64,000 nt of DNA from Pseudoxanthomonas sp. z9. Lineage in GTDB: Bacteria; Pseudomonadota; Gammaproteobacteria; Xanthomonadales; Xanthomonadaceae. The notes beneath the pieces are model-generated. The model made no database searches and was not told the DNA's origin. It was given only the letters and a program-made list of their open reading frames with translations. The first letter of the stretch is position 1. Every line of letters begins with the position of its first letter. Location of the stretch: positions 62,001-126,000 of the forward strand of contig NZ_VFID01000012.1 in assembly GCF_006542425.1 (NCBI RefSeq), given 5' to 3'. The translations under genes and the position numbers were made by a program. Positions 1 through 8,084 of the stretch are shown piece after piece.

Positions 1-823
1 ACAGTTGAAGACGATGCCGACCTTCTTCGATGCTTCGAAGGACGTCATCGAGCAGCACTTCGCCACCTCCAAGGACGGCACCAAGGTGCCCTACTTCGTG
101 GTGCGCCCGAAGGACCTGAAGCTGGACGGCAACACCCCGACCCTGCTGTACGGTTACGGCGGCTTCGAGGTTTCGCTGACCCCGGCCTACTCCGGCGCGG
201 TCGGCAAGGGCTGGCTGGAGAAGGGCGGCGTATACGTGGTCGCCAACATTCGCGGCGGCGGCGAGTACGGTCCGCGCTGGCACCAGGCCGCGCTGAAGGC
301 CAACCGCCACAAGGCCTACGAGGATTTTGCCGCGGTCGCGCAGGATCTGGTCGCGCGCAAGATCACCACCGCCAGCCGCCTGGGCACCCAGGGCGGCAGC
401 AATGGTGGCCTGCTGATGGGCAACATGCTGACCCAGTATCCGGAACTGTTCGGCGCGATCGTCGTGCAGGTGCCGCTGCTGGACATGAAGCGCTACAGCC
501 ACCTGCTGGCCGGCGCGTCCTGGATGGCCGAGTACGGCAATCCCGACACCGCCGACTGGGACTACATCAAGACCTTCTCGCCGTACCACCTGTTCGATCC
601 GGCCAAGACCTATCCGGCGACCCTGTTCACCACCTCCACGCGCGACGACCGCGTCCACCCGGGCCACGCGCGCAAGATGATGGCCAAGATGCTGGAGGCC
701 AACAAGGACGTGCGCTACTACGAGAACATCGAAGGCGGTCACGGCGGCGCGGCCAACAACGCCCAGGCCGCGCACATGAGCGCGCTGGCCTACACCTTCC
801 TGTGGCAGCAACTGGCCAAGTAA
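1..823 (+). CDS. Prolyl oligopeptidase family serine peptidase (C-terminal part, 5' end outside window)
   Basis: This is the C-terminal catalytic domain of an S9-family oligopeptidase; the reading frame is open from base 2, so the beta-propeller half lies upstream of the window. The alpha/beta-hydrolase triad can be read directly: nucleophile Ser in GGSNGG, Asp in TRDDRVHPGH, and His in EGGHGG near the C-terminus. The family cleaves short peptides after proline or basic residues, with the propeller limiting substrate size. The GYGGFEVS and NIRGGGEYG segments are typical of S9A enzymes. It is followed on the same strand by a second family member. Cell location cannot be judged without the N-terminus. 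Confidence 0.93.
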   Translation, partial: QLKTMPTFFDASKDVIEQHFATSKDGTKVPYFVVRPKDLKLDGNTPTLLYGYGGFEVSLTPAYSGAVGKGWLEKGGVYVVANIRGGGEYGPRWHQAALKANRHKAYEDFAAVAQDLVARKITTASRLGTQGGSNGGLLMGNMLTQYPELFGAIVVQVPLLDMKRYSHLLAGASWMAEYGNPDTADWDYIKTFSPYHLFDPAKTYPATLFTTSTRDDRVHPGHARKMMAKMLEANKDVRYYENIEGGHGGAANNAQAAHMSALAYTFLWQQLAK

Positions 824-838
824 CCGCAAGTGCGTGTG

Positions 839-921
839 CCTTCCCCGTTCGCGGGGGAGGCGAACAGCTCCCTTCCCCCGCGAGCGGGGGAAGGTGCCCG
901 AAGGGCGGATGGGGGCAAGCC
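839..921. repeat. C/G-rich intergenic hairpin repeat
   Basis: The gap between the two peptidase genes contains a perfect inverted repeat, cttcccccgc-gag-cgggggaag, preceded by a related shorter version and followed by gtgcccgaagggcggatggggg. This arrangement is a typical non-coding intergenic element of xanthomonads (from general knowledge). Reading through it in the frame of the next gene gives an implausible Arg/Gly/Pro-rich leader, which argues against the longer upstream start for that gene. It may also act as a weak terminator. Confidence 0.7.
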
Positions 922-994
922 CGGAAACCGCGCCACAAGCGCCGGCCGGCCCCGACCTCCCGACCATTGCATCCCGCCGGAACGGACCCCATCC

Positions 995-3115
995 ATGAAA
1001 CCGACTTCCTTCCTGTTCGCGACCGTACTGATGACCGTCCCCTTCGCCTCCGCCGCCGCCGACCTCACGCCGCCCGATGCCGCCAAGAAGCCGCACGTGG
1101 TCAAGGCGCCGTTCGGCGCCGAGCGCAACGACGAGTACTACTGGCTGCGCGACGACGATCGCAAGAACCCGGAAATGCTGGCCTACCTCAAGGCCGAGAA
1201 TGCCTACGCCGACGCGCTGATGGCGCCGCTCAAGCCATTGCAGGATGCCCTCTACAAGGAGATCGTCGGCCGCATCAAGCAGGACGACAGCAGCGTGCCG
1301 TACCGCGAGCGCGGCTACTGGTACTACACCCGTTTCGAGACCGGCAAGGACTATCCCGTCCACGCCCGCCGCAAGGGCAACATGGAAGCGGCCGAGGAAG
1401 TGCTGCTGGACGTCAACGCACTGGCCGAAGGCAAGGGCTACTACAGCGTCGGCGACTACGAGGTGACCCAGGACAACGGCATCCTGGCCTACGCCGAGGA
1501 TGCGGTGGGCCGTCGCCAGTACGTCATCAGGTTCAAGAACCTGGCCACCGGCGAGTTGTACCCGGACCAGATCACCGGCGTTTCGCCCAACCTGGTCTGG
1601 GCCGACGACAACAAGACCCTGTTCTATGTCGAGAATGATCCCGAGACCCTGCTGACCGTGCGGGTGAAGAAGCACGTGCTCGGCACCCCGGCCTCGCAGG
1701 ACGTGCTGGTCTACGAGGAGAAGGACGACAGCTTCTACATGGGCATCGGCCGTACCCGCGACGACAAGTTCATCTGCATCGGCGTGGAAAGCACGGTGTC
1801 CTCCGAATCGCGCTGCGCGCCGGCCGCCAATCCGGCCGAGTTCACCGTGCTGGCGCCGCGCGAGCGCGACGTCGAGTACAGCGCCGACCACCTGGACGGT
1901 CGCTGGGTCATCCGCACCAACTGGAAGGCGCAGAACTTCAAGATCATGACCGCGCCCGACGGCGCCACCTCCCGCGAGCAGTGGAAGGACTGGGTGCCGC
2001 ACAGCGACAAGGTCTACATCGAGGGCTTCGAACTGTTCGACGGCTTCACCGCCATCAGCGAGCGTTCCGAGGGCCTGGAGCGGATCCGCCTGCTGCGCGC
2101 GGACGGCAAGGAGGAGTACGTGAAGGCCGACGAGCCGGCCTACTCGATGGGCCTGGACGTCAACTCCGAACACGACACCGACTGGCTGCGCTACAGCTAC
2201 ACGTCAATGACCACGCCGGCCACGACCTATGAGCTGAACACGAAGACCGGCGAGCGCCGCCAGCTGAAGCAGCAGCCGGTGATCGGCTACGACGCGTCCA
2301 AATACACCACCGAGCGCGTATGGGTGGAAGCCCGCGACGGCACCAAGGTGCCGGTGTCGCTGGTCTACCGGAACGGCTTCAAGAAGGACGGCACCGCGGC
2401 CCTGCTGCAGTACGGCTACGGCAGCTATGGCGCCTCGATGGATCCGGGCTTCAGCGGCCCGGTGGTCAGCTTGCTGGATCGCGGCATGGTCTACGCCATC
2501 GCCCACATCCGCGGCGGCCAGGAAATGGGCCGCGCGTGGTATGACAACGGCAAGCTGCTGCACAAGAAGAACACCTTCACCGACTTCGTCGACGTCACCG
2601 ACGCGCTGGTCAAGCAGGGCTACGCGGCCAAGGATCGCGTCGCCGCGATGGGCGGCAGCGCCGGCGGCCTGCTGATGGGCGCGATCACCAACCTGGCGCC
2701 GGACAAGTACCGCGCGATCGTCTCGCAGGTGCCGTTCGTGGACGTGGTCACCACCATGCTGGATCCGACCATCCCGCTGACCACCAACGAGTACGACGAG
2801 TGGGGCAATCCGGAGAAGAAGGAATTCTACGACTACATCGTCACCTACTCGCCGTATGACAACCTCAAGTCGCACGCGTATCCGGCGATCTTCGTCGGCA
2901 CCGGCCTGTGGGACTCGCAGGTGCAGTACTGGGAACCGGCCAAGTACGTCGCCCGCCTGCGCGACGTCAACACCGGCAAGCTGCCGGTGCTGTTCCGCAC
3001 CAACATGGAAGCCGGCCACGGCGGCAAGTCCGGCCGCTTCCGCCGCTACCAGGAAATGTCGGAGTACTACGCGTTCGTGCTGGATCAGTTGGGGGCGAAT
3101 GTCGCCGCGAAGTAA
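995..3115 (+). CDS. ptrB: Oligopeptidase B-like S9A serine peptidase, exported
   Basis: The 706-residue protein has a signal peptide (residues 1 to about 22, ending SAAA), an N-terminal seven-bladed beta-propeller and a C-terminal alpha/beta-hydrolase domain. The triad is Ser555 (GGSAGGLLMG), Asp640 (GLWDSQV) and His675 (AGHGGKSG), with the spacing seen in oligopeptidase B. Family members cut short peptides after Lys or Arg; the signal peptide places this one in the periplasm, whereas E. coli PtrB is cytoplasmic. The start at 995 is preferred because it begins the signal peptide; the frame stays open to 830 but runs through an intergenic repeat. It lies 171 bases after another S9 peptidase, so a divergent duplication is likely. 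Transcription probably ends at the hairpin at 3135. Confidence 0.93.
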   Translation: MKPTSFLFATVLMTVPFASAAADLTPPDAAKKPHVVKAPFGAERNDEYYWLRDDDRKNPEMLAYLKAENAYADALMAPLKPLQDALYKEIVGRIKQDDSSVPYRERGYWYYTRFETGKDYPVHARRKGNMEAAEEVLLDVNALAEGKGYYSVGDYEVTQDNGILAYAEDAVGRRQYVIRFKNLATGELYPDQITGVSPNLVWADDNKTLFYVENDPETLLTVRVKKHVLGTPASQDVLVYEEKDDSFYMGIGRTRDDKFICIGVESTVSSESRCAPAANPAEFTVLAPRERDVEYSADHLDGRWVIRTNWKAQNFKIMTAPDGATSREQWKDWVPHSDKVYIEGFELFDGFTAISERSEGLERIRLLRADGKEEYVKADEPAYSMGLDVNSEHDTDWLRYSYTSMTTPATTYELNTKTGERRQLKQQPVIGYDASKYTTERVWVEARDGTKVPVSLVYRNGFKKDGTAALLQYGYGSYGASMDPGFSGPVVSLLDRGMVYAIAHIRGGQEMGRAWYDNGKLLHKKNTFTDFVDVTDALVKQGYAAKDRVAAMGGSAGGLLMGAITNLAPDKYRAIVSQVPFVDVVTTMLDPTIPLTTNEYDEWGNPEKKEFYDYIVTYSPYDNLKSHAYPAIFVGTGLWDSQVQYWEPAKYVARLRDVNTGKLPVLFRTNMEAGHGGKSGRFRRYQEMSEYYAFVLDQLGANVAAK

Positions 3116-3134
3116 ATAGGCGAAAGGTATGTAT

Positions 3135-3171
3135 GCACAAAATAGCCGGGCAATGCCCGGCTATTTTGTGC
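3135..3171. terminator. Bidirectional terminator hairpin
   Basis: A perfect inverted repeat with 17-base arms and a 3-base loop (core agccgggc-aat-gcccggct) has an A-tract on one side and a T-tract (ctattttgtg) on the other. It lies 20 bases after the oligopeptidase stop and about 55 bases after the stop of the convergent small gene, so it can end transcription from both directions. Confidence 0.9.
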
Positions 3172-3225
3172 CCCACGCGGCTTATTGATTCGTGGAAGTC
3201 TTGGTTGCAGGTTTCCTTGCCAGAT

Positions 3226-3399
3226 TCAATCACGCGGCTGTTTGGATTTGAGATAAAGACAGGCAGCTGCAAGAAGAACGACGATCGCAAGGATGAAGTA
3301 GCCGATCTGAAATCCCGATAGCAGATAGATGGCAGCAACGATAGCCAACGGGAGTGCATTCCAGCAAGGACGGGGCTGTGCCTTCATCTTCCTGGCCAT
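3226..3399 (-). CDS. Small two-helix membrane protein, candidate bacteriocin immunity protein
   Basis: This 57-residue protein has a basic N-terminus (MARKMKAQPRP), two hydrophobic stretches (about residues 15-30 and 33-50) and a charged KSKQPRD tail, so it should be an inner-membrane hairpin protein. No family is recognised. It begins 10 bases after the stop codon of the double-glycine peptide gene on the same strand and ends just before a terminator, so the two look like an operon. Small membrane proteins directly after a bacteriocin precursor are commonly the cognate immunity protein; that role here is inference from size, topology and position. The frame is open further upstream (to 3579), but that part overlaps the peptide gene and looks non-coding. 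Confidence 0.55.
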   Translation of the reverse strand: MARKMKAQPRPCWNALPLAIVAAIYLLSGFQIGYFILAIVVLLAAACLYLKSKQPRD

Positions 3400-3409
3400 G
3401 GATAAGCGG

Positions 3410-3662
3410 TTATCGTTGCATGTACTGGATTGAGCCAAGTGCGCAAATAGCACCGGTTCCGCCCGCCCACGCGGCACCGGCCCATCCCACGGTCCTGAAG
3501 ATGGCGCCAGCAACAGCCCATCCTGCTCCCCATGACGCCGAAGGGTTGGTGTACTCCATGCATCGTCCGAAGTACTCACCTGCAGTTCTTGCGCCTATCG
3601 GAGGTTGCCGCTGGGCCCCACCGGAGACCGCTTCGATACTCTGTGCGACTGAGTTCACGCAT
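3410..3662 (-). pseudogene. Frameshifted double-glycine leader peptide gene (class II bacteriocin/microcin-like)
   Basis: Reading from ATG at 3662, eight bases after a GGAG ribosome-binding site, the sequence gives MRELSRTE. Skipping one T (position 3638) continues as IEAVSGG and then an open frame to 3410. The repaired leader MRELSRTEIEAVSGG is a textbook double-glycine leader (M-R-E-L-S/T...I-x-x-V-S-G-G), cut after GG by C39 peptidase-transporters. The mature part would be 68 residues: polar at first with one Cys (FGRCMEY), then a Gly/Ala/Trp-rich hydrophobic segment with spaced glycines, ending AICALGSIQYMQR. Without repair, the ATG frame stops after 28 residues. A TTG at 3682 opens the downstream frame but replaces the MREL part of the leader. 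Either the gene is a recent pseudogene or there is a one-base sequence error. No C39 exporter gene is in the window. Confidence 0.72.
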
Positions 3663-3901
3663 GACGTTTCTCCTACTATCAAGTTTCATCCTGGCGAAGG
3701 GCCGGATGCGTCAGGTCATCCTGACGAAGGCATGACAAGTGAGATAAAGCGGTGGTGCCATAGGAAACATCCGAAAGAAGAAGCCCTGCGTCATCGGCAG
3801 CATGGGTACCGTGTGCCTGGCCTGGGGCCGAACCGTGGAGCCTTGCAGACCATCGGCCGGGGTGAATACGCCTTACGTCCGAAGCCCACATGCGGTAAAA
3901 C

Positions 3902-4321
3902 GTGCCGGTGAACGACGACACGCCGCCGCCGGCTTCCTCGCGACGCTTCCGCTGGGCGTGGTGGCTGCTGGCCTACGCCAGCCTGGGCACGGGCATCCTC
4001 GGCATCTTCGTGCCGGGCCTGCCGACCACGGTGTTTATCCTGATCGCGGCCTATGCGGCCTCGCGCGGGTCGGACCGCCTGCACCACTACCTGCTTTCGC
4101 ATCCGCGCTTCGGGCCGATGATCCGCGACTGGCAGGCCCACGGCGCGGTGTCGCGGCGGGCCAAGTGGGCGGCGACCTGGGCGATGCTGGCCTGCGCGCT
4201 GATCCTGCTGGCGGTGATGCTGATCGCCGGATCCCACCGGCTGTGGATGGTGTTGCTGCCGATTGGCTGCATGGCGGCGGTGGGGACCTGGCTGTGGCGT
4301 CGTCCGGAACCGCCGCGCTGA
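3902..4321 (+). CDS. DUF454 (YbaN-type) inner-membrane protein
   Basis: The 139-residue protein has four predicted membrane helices and the DUF454 signature: LGTGILGIFVPGLPTT in the first helical hairpin, then FILIAAYAASRGSDRLHHYLLSHPRFGPMIRDW. Members are small inner-membrane proteins of unknown function. The first start is GTG at 3902; a second GTG at 3908 is equally possible and sits just after a TAAAAC hexamer that could be a -10 element. It precedes the lptM-like gene but probably has its own transcription unit. Confident on family, not on function. Confidence 0.85.
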   Translation: MPVNDDTPPPASSRRFRWAWWLLAYASLGTGILGIFVPGLPTTVFILIAAYAASRGSDRLHHYLLSHPRFGPMIRDWQAHGAVSRRAKWAATWAMLACALILLAVMLIAGSHRLWMVLLPIGCMAAVGTWLWRRPEPPR

Positions 4322-4348
4322 CGTCATTCCGATTCATCCCCGGCTGGC

Positions 4349-4361
4349 TATACTGCGCCGC
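4349..4361 (+). promoter_or_regulatory. -10 element immediately before the lptM-like gene (leaderless candidate)
   Basis: TATACT at 4349-4354 is a near-perfect -10 box. Only seven bases (gcgccgc) separate it from the ATG at 4362, so transcription would begin at or next to the A of the start codon. No ribosome-binding site is present. The -35 region is weak. Confidence 0.5.
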
Positions 4362-4610
4362 ATGAACCGATCGCTCCGTCTGCTGTCCGCCGCCATCGCC
4401 ATGGCGCTCCTCGCCGCCTGCGGCGCCAAGGGCCCGCTGTTCCTGCCGGAGAAGCCGGCGCCGGAGACCGAGGTCCCGGCCGAAGCGCCGGTCGAACCGG
4501 CCGCCGAAGGCACCGAAACCGCGCCGGCCGATTCGACGGATTCGACCGACACGGCGACCCCGCCCGCCGAACCCACCGCGGAGCCGGCCAACCCGCCCAG
4601 CACGCCATGA
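4362..4610 (+). CDS. lptM: Small outer-membrane lipoprotein, LptM (YifL)-like
   Basis: The 82-residue protein has a lipoprotein signal with lipobox LLAAC (Cys20) followed by [11 protein letters not shown], the short conserved motif of LptM. The rest is a low-complexity Pro/Glu/Ala/Thr tail. In E. coli LptM stabilises and helps mature the LptD lipopolysaccharide-export complex at the BAM machinery. The gene order lptM-dapF-DUF484-xerC supports the call. Its last codons overlap a possible dapF start (ATGA at 4607-4610), so translational coupling is possible. The lysA gene often found between lptM and dapF is absent here. Confidence 0.8.
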   Translation: MNRSLRLLSAAIAMALLAACGAKGPLFLPEKPAPETEVPAEAPVEPAAEGTETAPADSTDSTDTATPPAEPTAEPANPPSTP

Positions 4611-4633
4611 GCGCGCGGCCTCCGGGCTCGGCA

Positions 4634-5467
4634 ATGATTTCCTTCACCAAGATGCATGGCGCGGGCAACGACTTCGTCGTGCTCGATCTGCGCGGCGACA
4701 TCCCGCCGCCGGGACCCGAGCTGGCAGCCCGCCTGGCCGACCGCCACTTCGGTGTCGGCTGCGACCAGATCCTGACCATCGAACCACCGCGCAGCGCCGA
4801 TGCGGTGGCCTCCTACCGGATCTGGAATTCGGACGGCTCCACTTCGCAGCAGTGCGGCAACGGCGCGCGCTGCGTGGCGGCCTGGCTGGTGCGCGACGGT
4901 GTCGCCAGCGGCGAGCAGTTCCGGGTGGACAGTCCGCTGACCACGCATGACGTGGAACACCTGGGCGGCGATCGTTATGCCATCGCCATGGGGGTGCCGC
5001 AGTTCGTGCCGGCGCGGATTCCGCTCGCCGGGTTCGAACAGGTCCAGGACGAGTATGACGTGCGGGTGGACGAGGATCTGCGGCTGCGTTTCGGCGCGGT
5101 GTCCATGGGCAATCCGCACGCGGTGGTCGAGGTGGCCTCGGTGGCCGACGCGCCGGTGCTGAAGGTCGGACCTGCGCTGCAACAGTCTTCCTGGTTTCCG
5201 GAATCGGTCAACGTCGGTTTCGCCGAAGTGATCGCGCGCGATCGCATCCGCCTGCGCGTCTACGAGCGCGGCGTCGGCGAGACCCTGGCCTGCGGCAGCG
5301 GCGCCTGCGCCGCGGCGGTGGTGCTGATGAAGCGTGGCCGCATCGATCGCGCCGCGACGGTATCGCTGCCGGGCGGCGACCTGCATATCCAATGGCCGGC
5401 GGACGATGCCGAAGTGGTGATGTCCGGCCCGACCGCATTCGTATTCGAAGGGGAATGGAACGCATGA
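4634..5467 (+). CDS. dapF: Diaminopimelate epimerase
   Basis: DapF converts LL- to meso-diaminopimelate, the precursor of lysine and of the peptidoglycan cross-link residue, in the cytoplasm. The protein has the family start [18 protein letters not shown] and both active-site cysteines, in CGNGARC and CGSGAC, which act as the two acid/base catalysts. Length (277 residues) is normal. ATG at 4634 places the family motif at the N-terminus; ATG at 4607, overlapping the upstream lipoprotein stop, would add nine residues and cannot be excluded. The stop overlaps the next gene (ATGA at 5464), so dapF and DUF484 are coupled. Confidence 0.96.
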   Translation: MISFTKMHGAGNDFVVLDLRGDIPPPGPELAARLADRHFGVGCDQILTIEPPRSADAVASYRIWNSDGSTSQQCGNGARCVAAWLVRDGVASGEQFRVDSPLTTHDVEHLGGDRYAIAMGVPQFVPARIPLAGFEQVQDEYDVRVDEDLRLRFGAVSMGNPHAVVEVASVADAPVLKVGPALQQSSWFPESVNVGFAEVIARDRIRLRVYERGVGETLACGSGACAAAVVLMKRGRIDRAATVSLPGGDLHIQWPADDAEVVMSGPTAFVFEGEWNA

Positions 5468-6135
5468 ACGAGAACGAGAAGCTGGGTGCCCACGAAATCG
5501 CCGCCTGGCTGCGCCGCCATCCGACCTTTCTGAAGCAGTTCCCGGATCTGGCGCTGAGCATGGTGGTGCCGCGCGACGACGGCCGCACCGCCTCGCTGGC
5601 CAGCTACCAGCTGGAAGTGCTGCGCGACAAGAACCGCGAGCTGTCCAAGCGCCTGAACGATCTGTTCGCCAACGCGCAGGAAAACGAGCGGCTGGCGGTG
5701 CGCACGCACCAGCTGACCCTGTCGCTGCTCAAGCAGAACAGCGCCGCCGACACCCTGCGCGCGATGGCCGCCTCGCTGGCCGAGGATTTCAACGGCGACC
5801 GCGTCAGCATCGTCCTGCTCAAGCCGGTGGCCGGCCTGGAAGAGGCGGAATGGTTGCAGGTGATTGCCGAGGGCAACGCCATCCTGGCGCCGTTCCGCGA
5901 TTGCCTGAAGGACGGCGAGCCGATCTGCGGTCGCCTGCAGCCGGAAAAGAACGTCGTGCTGTATGCCGCCCGCGCCGAGGAAGTGCAGTCTTCGGCCCTG
6001 CTGCCCCTGCCGGGCGTGGGCCTGGTGGCGGTCGGTAGCATGGACGGCAACCGTTTCTACCCGGGCATGGGAACGCTGTTCCTGCGCATGATGGGCGAGG
6101 CGCTGACCACGGCACTGAAGCGGTTCGAGGGCTGA
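5464..6135 (+). CDS. DUF484 (GAF-like) family protein
   Basis: The 223-residue cytoplasmic protein starts [29 protein letters not shown], the usual DUF484 N-terminus. A coiled segment (about residues 45-80) and a GAF-like domain with a VALLP-type core follow. DUF484 genes almost always sit between dapF and xerC; their function is unknown. The ATG overlaps the dapF stop. An ATG at 5455 nine bases upstream is an alternative start. The 93 bases to xerC hold no recognised signal. Confidence 0.88.
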   Translation: MNENEKLGAHEIAAWLRRHPTFLKQFPDLALSMVVPRDDGRTASLASYQLEVLRDKNRELSKRLNDLFANAQENERLAVRTHQLTLSLLKQNSAADTLRAMAASLAEDFNGDRVSIVLLKPVAGLEEAEWLQVIAEGNAILAPFRDCLKDGEPICGRLQPEKNVVLYAARAEEVQSSALLPLPGVGLVAVGSMDGNRFYPGMGTLFLRMMGEALTTALKRFEG

Positions 6136-6228
6136 GGACCAGGGCGTCCCGGCGCCTCGTCCAACTCTCCGATCCGTCATTCCGGCGTATGCTGGAATCC
6201 ATTGCGCGGGACGCTGGCGCGGCAGTCG

Positions 6229-7185
6229 ATGAGCAGGAACCGTCAACACAAGTCGGATATCGAGCCCGCGCCGGCTACTCGCCAGGGCGAAGCCGGTCTT
6301 GGCGAACCGGTCGGTGTCGTCGAGGAATTCCTTGCCCACCTGCAGGTCGAGCGGCGCATGTCCGCGCATACGCTGGATGCCTATCGCCGCGACCTGACCG
6401 CGCTCGCGGGGTGGTCCACGGAGCAGGGCGCCGACGTGATCGGCCTGCACACCGAGCAACTGCGCAGCTTCGTCGCCAGCGAGCACCGTCGTGGCCTGTC
6501 GCCCAAAAGCCTGCAACGTCGGCTCTCCGCCTGTCGCAGCTTCTATCAATGGCTTCTGAAGCACGGGCGCATCGCCGCCAGCCCGGCCGCCGCACTGCGC
6601 GCACCCAAGGCGCCACGCAAGCTGCCGCAGGTGCTGGATGCCGACGAGGCGACGCGGCTGGTGGAAGTGCCGACCGACGTGCCGCTGGGCCTGCGTGATC
6701 GCGCATTGCTGGAACTGTTCTATTCCTCCGGCCTGCGCCTGAGCGAACTCTGCGCGCTGCGCTGGCGCGATCTGGATCTGGCTTCCGGCTTCGTCACCGT
6801 GCTCGGCAAGGGCAGCAAGGAGCGCAAGGTGCCGGTCGGCTCGCACGCGCGCAACGCGCTGGAGGCGTGGCGCGCCGAACAGGGCGGCACCAGCGAGGCG
6901 CATGTGTTTCCCGGTCGCGGCGGCGGCCCGATTTCCCAGCGCGCCGTGCAGATCCGGCTCAAGCAGCTGGCGCAGCGTCAGGGCCTGTTCAAGCACGTGC
7001 ATCCACACATGCTGCGGCACAGTTTTGCCAGCCATATCCTGGAATCCTCCGGCGACCTGCGCGGCGTGCAGGAACTGCTCGGCCACGCCGACATCGCCAC
7101 CACCCAGATCTACACCCATCTGGATTTCCAGCATCTGGCGAAGGTGTATGACGCGGCGCATCCGAGGGCGAAGCGGAAGCGGTGA
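6229..7185 (+). CDS. xerC: Tyrosine recombinase XerC
   Basis: XerC works with XerD at dif to resolve chromosome dimers at division, activated by FtsK. The protein has the N-terminal core-binding SAM-like domain (about residues 30-115) and the C-terminal catalytic domain with the full residue set: Arg170 (SSGLRLSEL), Lys in [10 protein letters not shown], His260 and Arg263 (HMLRH), His286 (LLGH) and nucleophile Tyr295 (IYTHLD). It has 318 residues from ATG 6229; a TTG at 6202 would add nine. An N-terminal extension of about 30 residues precedes the usual start of homologues. The context dapF-DUF484-xerC identifies it as XerC rather than XerD. Confidence 0.95.
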   Translation: MSRNRQHKSDIEPAPATRQGEAGLGEPVGVVEEFLAHLQVERRMSAHTLDAYRRDLTALAGWSTEQGADVIGLHTEQLRSFVASEHRRGLSPKSLQRRLSACRSFYQWLLKHGRIAASPAAALRAPKAPRKLPQVLDADEATRLVEVPTDVPLGLRDRALLELFYSSGLRLSELCALRWRDLDLASGFVTVLGKGSKERKVPVGSHARNALEAWRAEQGGTSEAHVFPGRGGGPISQRAVQIRLKQLAQRQGLFKHVHPHMLRHSFASHILESSGDLRGVQELLGHADIATTQIYTHLDFQHLAKVYDAAHPRAKRKR

Positions 7186-7199
7186 GCTTGGCCTCCGCC

Positions 7200-7302
7200 T
7201 TGACCAGCCATTCGGCTGTTGAAAGCGAATAAAGGGGGGCTGAGGGGGATTTGCTTTTGGCGCGAAGAGCAAGCGCTCCTCAACAGCCGAATGGCTGGTC
7301 AA
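7200..7302. repeat. Long perfect inverted repeat flanking a C-rich repeat fragment
   Basis: Bases 7200-7222 are the exact reverse complement of 7280-7302 (23-base arms, core agccattcggctg). The arms enclose a partial copy of the dispersed 'gggggatttgc' element. It starts 15 bases after the xerC stop and could fold as a long hairpin in the 3' end of the xerC transcript. No transposase or target-site duplication is visible. Confidence 0.75.
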
Positions 7303-7352
7303 TCCCCCGTCACCCGCTACGCGGGCGCCCGCCCCCTTTTTCAAAGGGGGTT
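7231..7352. repeat. Dispersed C-rich intergenic element, copy 1
   Basis: The sequence runs aaaggggggctgagggggatttgctttt...caatcccccgtcacccgctacgcgggcg...cccccttttt-caaaggggg. It shares its modules with the copies at 16941-17117 and 48507-48892. The ends (aaaggggg / cccccttt) form terminal inverted repeats. It is non-coding; the short frames across it look like chance. Confidence 0.75.
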
Positions 7353-7362
7353 ATCCATTACG

Positions 7363-7630
7363 AGTTTCGCTTGCGGGAGATCTAGTTCACCCATCCACCA
7401 TGAACAGGAATTACTGGCGTACGAACCGCCGTATTCGTTAGATTTATTGTTGATGCAAAATCAGGTGGATGCACTTTGGGGTGCGTGTCCAGATGCTGTC
7501 GGAAGACCATTAGTAGGAGAGTTGGTGTTGACTGAGATAAGACGATGAACCGAAGCCGTTCACTCAGTGGATGCCGGTTGGCCATTCCCGCAGCTTCGAT
7601 TGCCCCGCGTATGACAGGAGCGTTCGTTCC
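7363..7630. other. AT-richer gap without a supported gene
   Basis: This stretch is clearly less GC-rich than its surroundings, with runs such as attcgttagatttattgttgatgcaaaatc. A plus-strand frame ends at 7548 with a protein-like tail (QVDALWGACPDAVGRPLVGELVLTEIRR), but it has no convincing start and overlaps the repeat. It may be a remnant of a lost accessory gene. A ribosome-binding site (acaggag, about 7615-7621) for the following gene lies at the end. Confidence 0.4.
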
Positions 7631-7981
7631 ATGAAAACAGCACTTTTGCTGGCATCGACTATCGTCGGAACCGTCGCCATGAGCTCGCCACTACTTGACT
7701 CCCTTGCGATGCAGCTCCGGCAACTGCGCGCACTGCCCATGGCTGCGCCGAGCAAGACGATGTGCCCGGCCAAGATCGAGTCTCTTGTTGGCCTCGGTCA
7801 AGAGCGGATAGGGGATGCCTTGGGCAAACCTGATTTTATTGATGCTTCGACGGGGAAATGGGTCTATTTCTTTACCAGTCCGATACCGCCGGGCCAGCGT
7901 GGGGGAGGTTTTCCCGAGCTGGTTTTCATATTCGGATCGGACCGGGCAGTGTTGCGTGTTTCCTGTCACTACTCGCGCTAG
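7631..7981 (+). CDS. Small exported protein with BamE/SmpA-like motif, function unknown
   Basis: The 116-residue protein has an N-terminal signal sequence (MKTALLLASTIVGTVAMSS) and then a short domain with IESLVGLGQERIGDALGKPDF...KWVYFF. This resembles the 'L-x-G-x-x-x-x-x-x-LG-x-P...W-x-Y' pattern of BamE/SmpA-fold proteins. A Pro/Gly loop (SPIPPGQRGGGFPELVF) and a C-terminal Cys-containing strand follow. ATG 7631 is chosen because it begins the signal sequence and has acaggag upstream; the longer frame from 7571 adds a non-hydrophobic leader. It is probably periplasmic. Its composition is slightly less GC-rich than the core genes. No function is assigned. Confidence 0.65.
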   Translation: MKTALLLASTIVGTVAMSSPLLDSLAMQLRQLRALPMAAPSKTMCPAKIESLVGLGQERIGDALGKPDFIDASTGKWVYFFTSPIPPGQRGGGFPELVFIFGSDRAVLRVSCHYSR

Positions 7982-8084
7982 AGGCTGGGTCTGACGATTC
8001 AGGATGCCGGGGGATTCGATTCAGGGCAGGTTAGCCCGAGCAGAACCCTGCGCAATTGGAGGCAATCCCTCCCCAGAAGTCACG

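Noticed and set aside
830-994. Longer N-terminus for the oligopeptidase B-like gene
   Set aside because: The extension reads through an intergenic hairpin repeat, and the signal peptide begins at 995.
3679-3921. Minus-strand frame upstream of the bacteriocin-like gene as a further small peptide
   Set aside because: It has no ribosome-binding site, leader or hydrophobic segment, and part of it is the reverse of an imperfect direct repeat (catcctggcgaagg / catcctgacgaagg).
5260-7344. Long minus-strand frame of 694 residues opposite dapF, DUF484 and xerC
   Set aside because: It is a shadow of three clear genes; GC-rich codons leave few stops on the other strand, and the translation is low-complexity without motifs.
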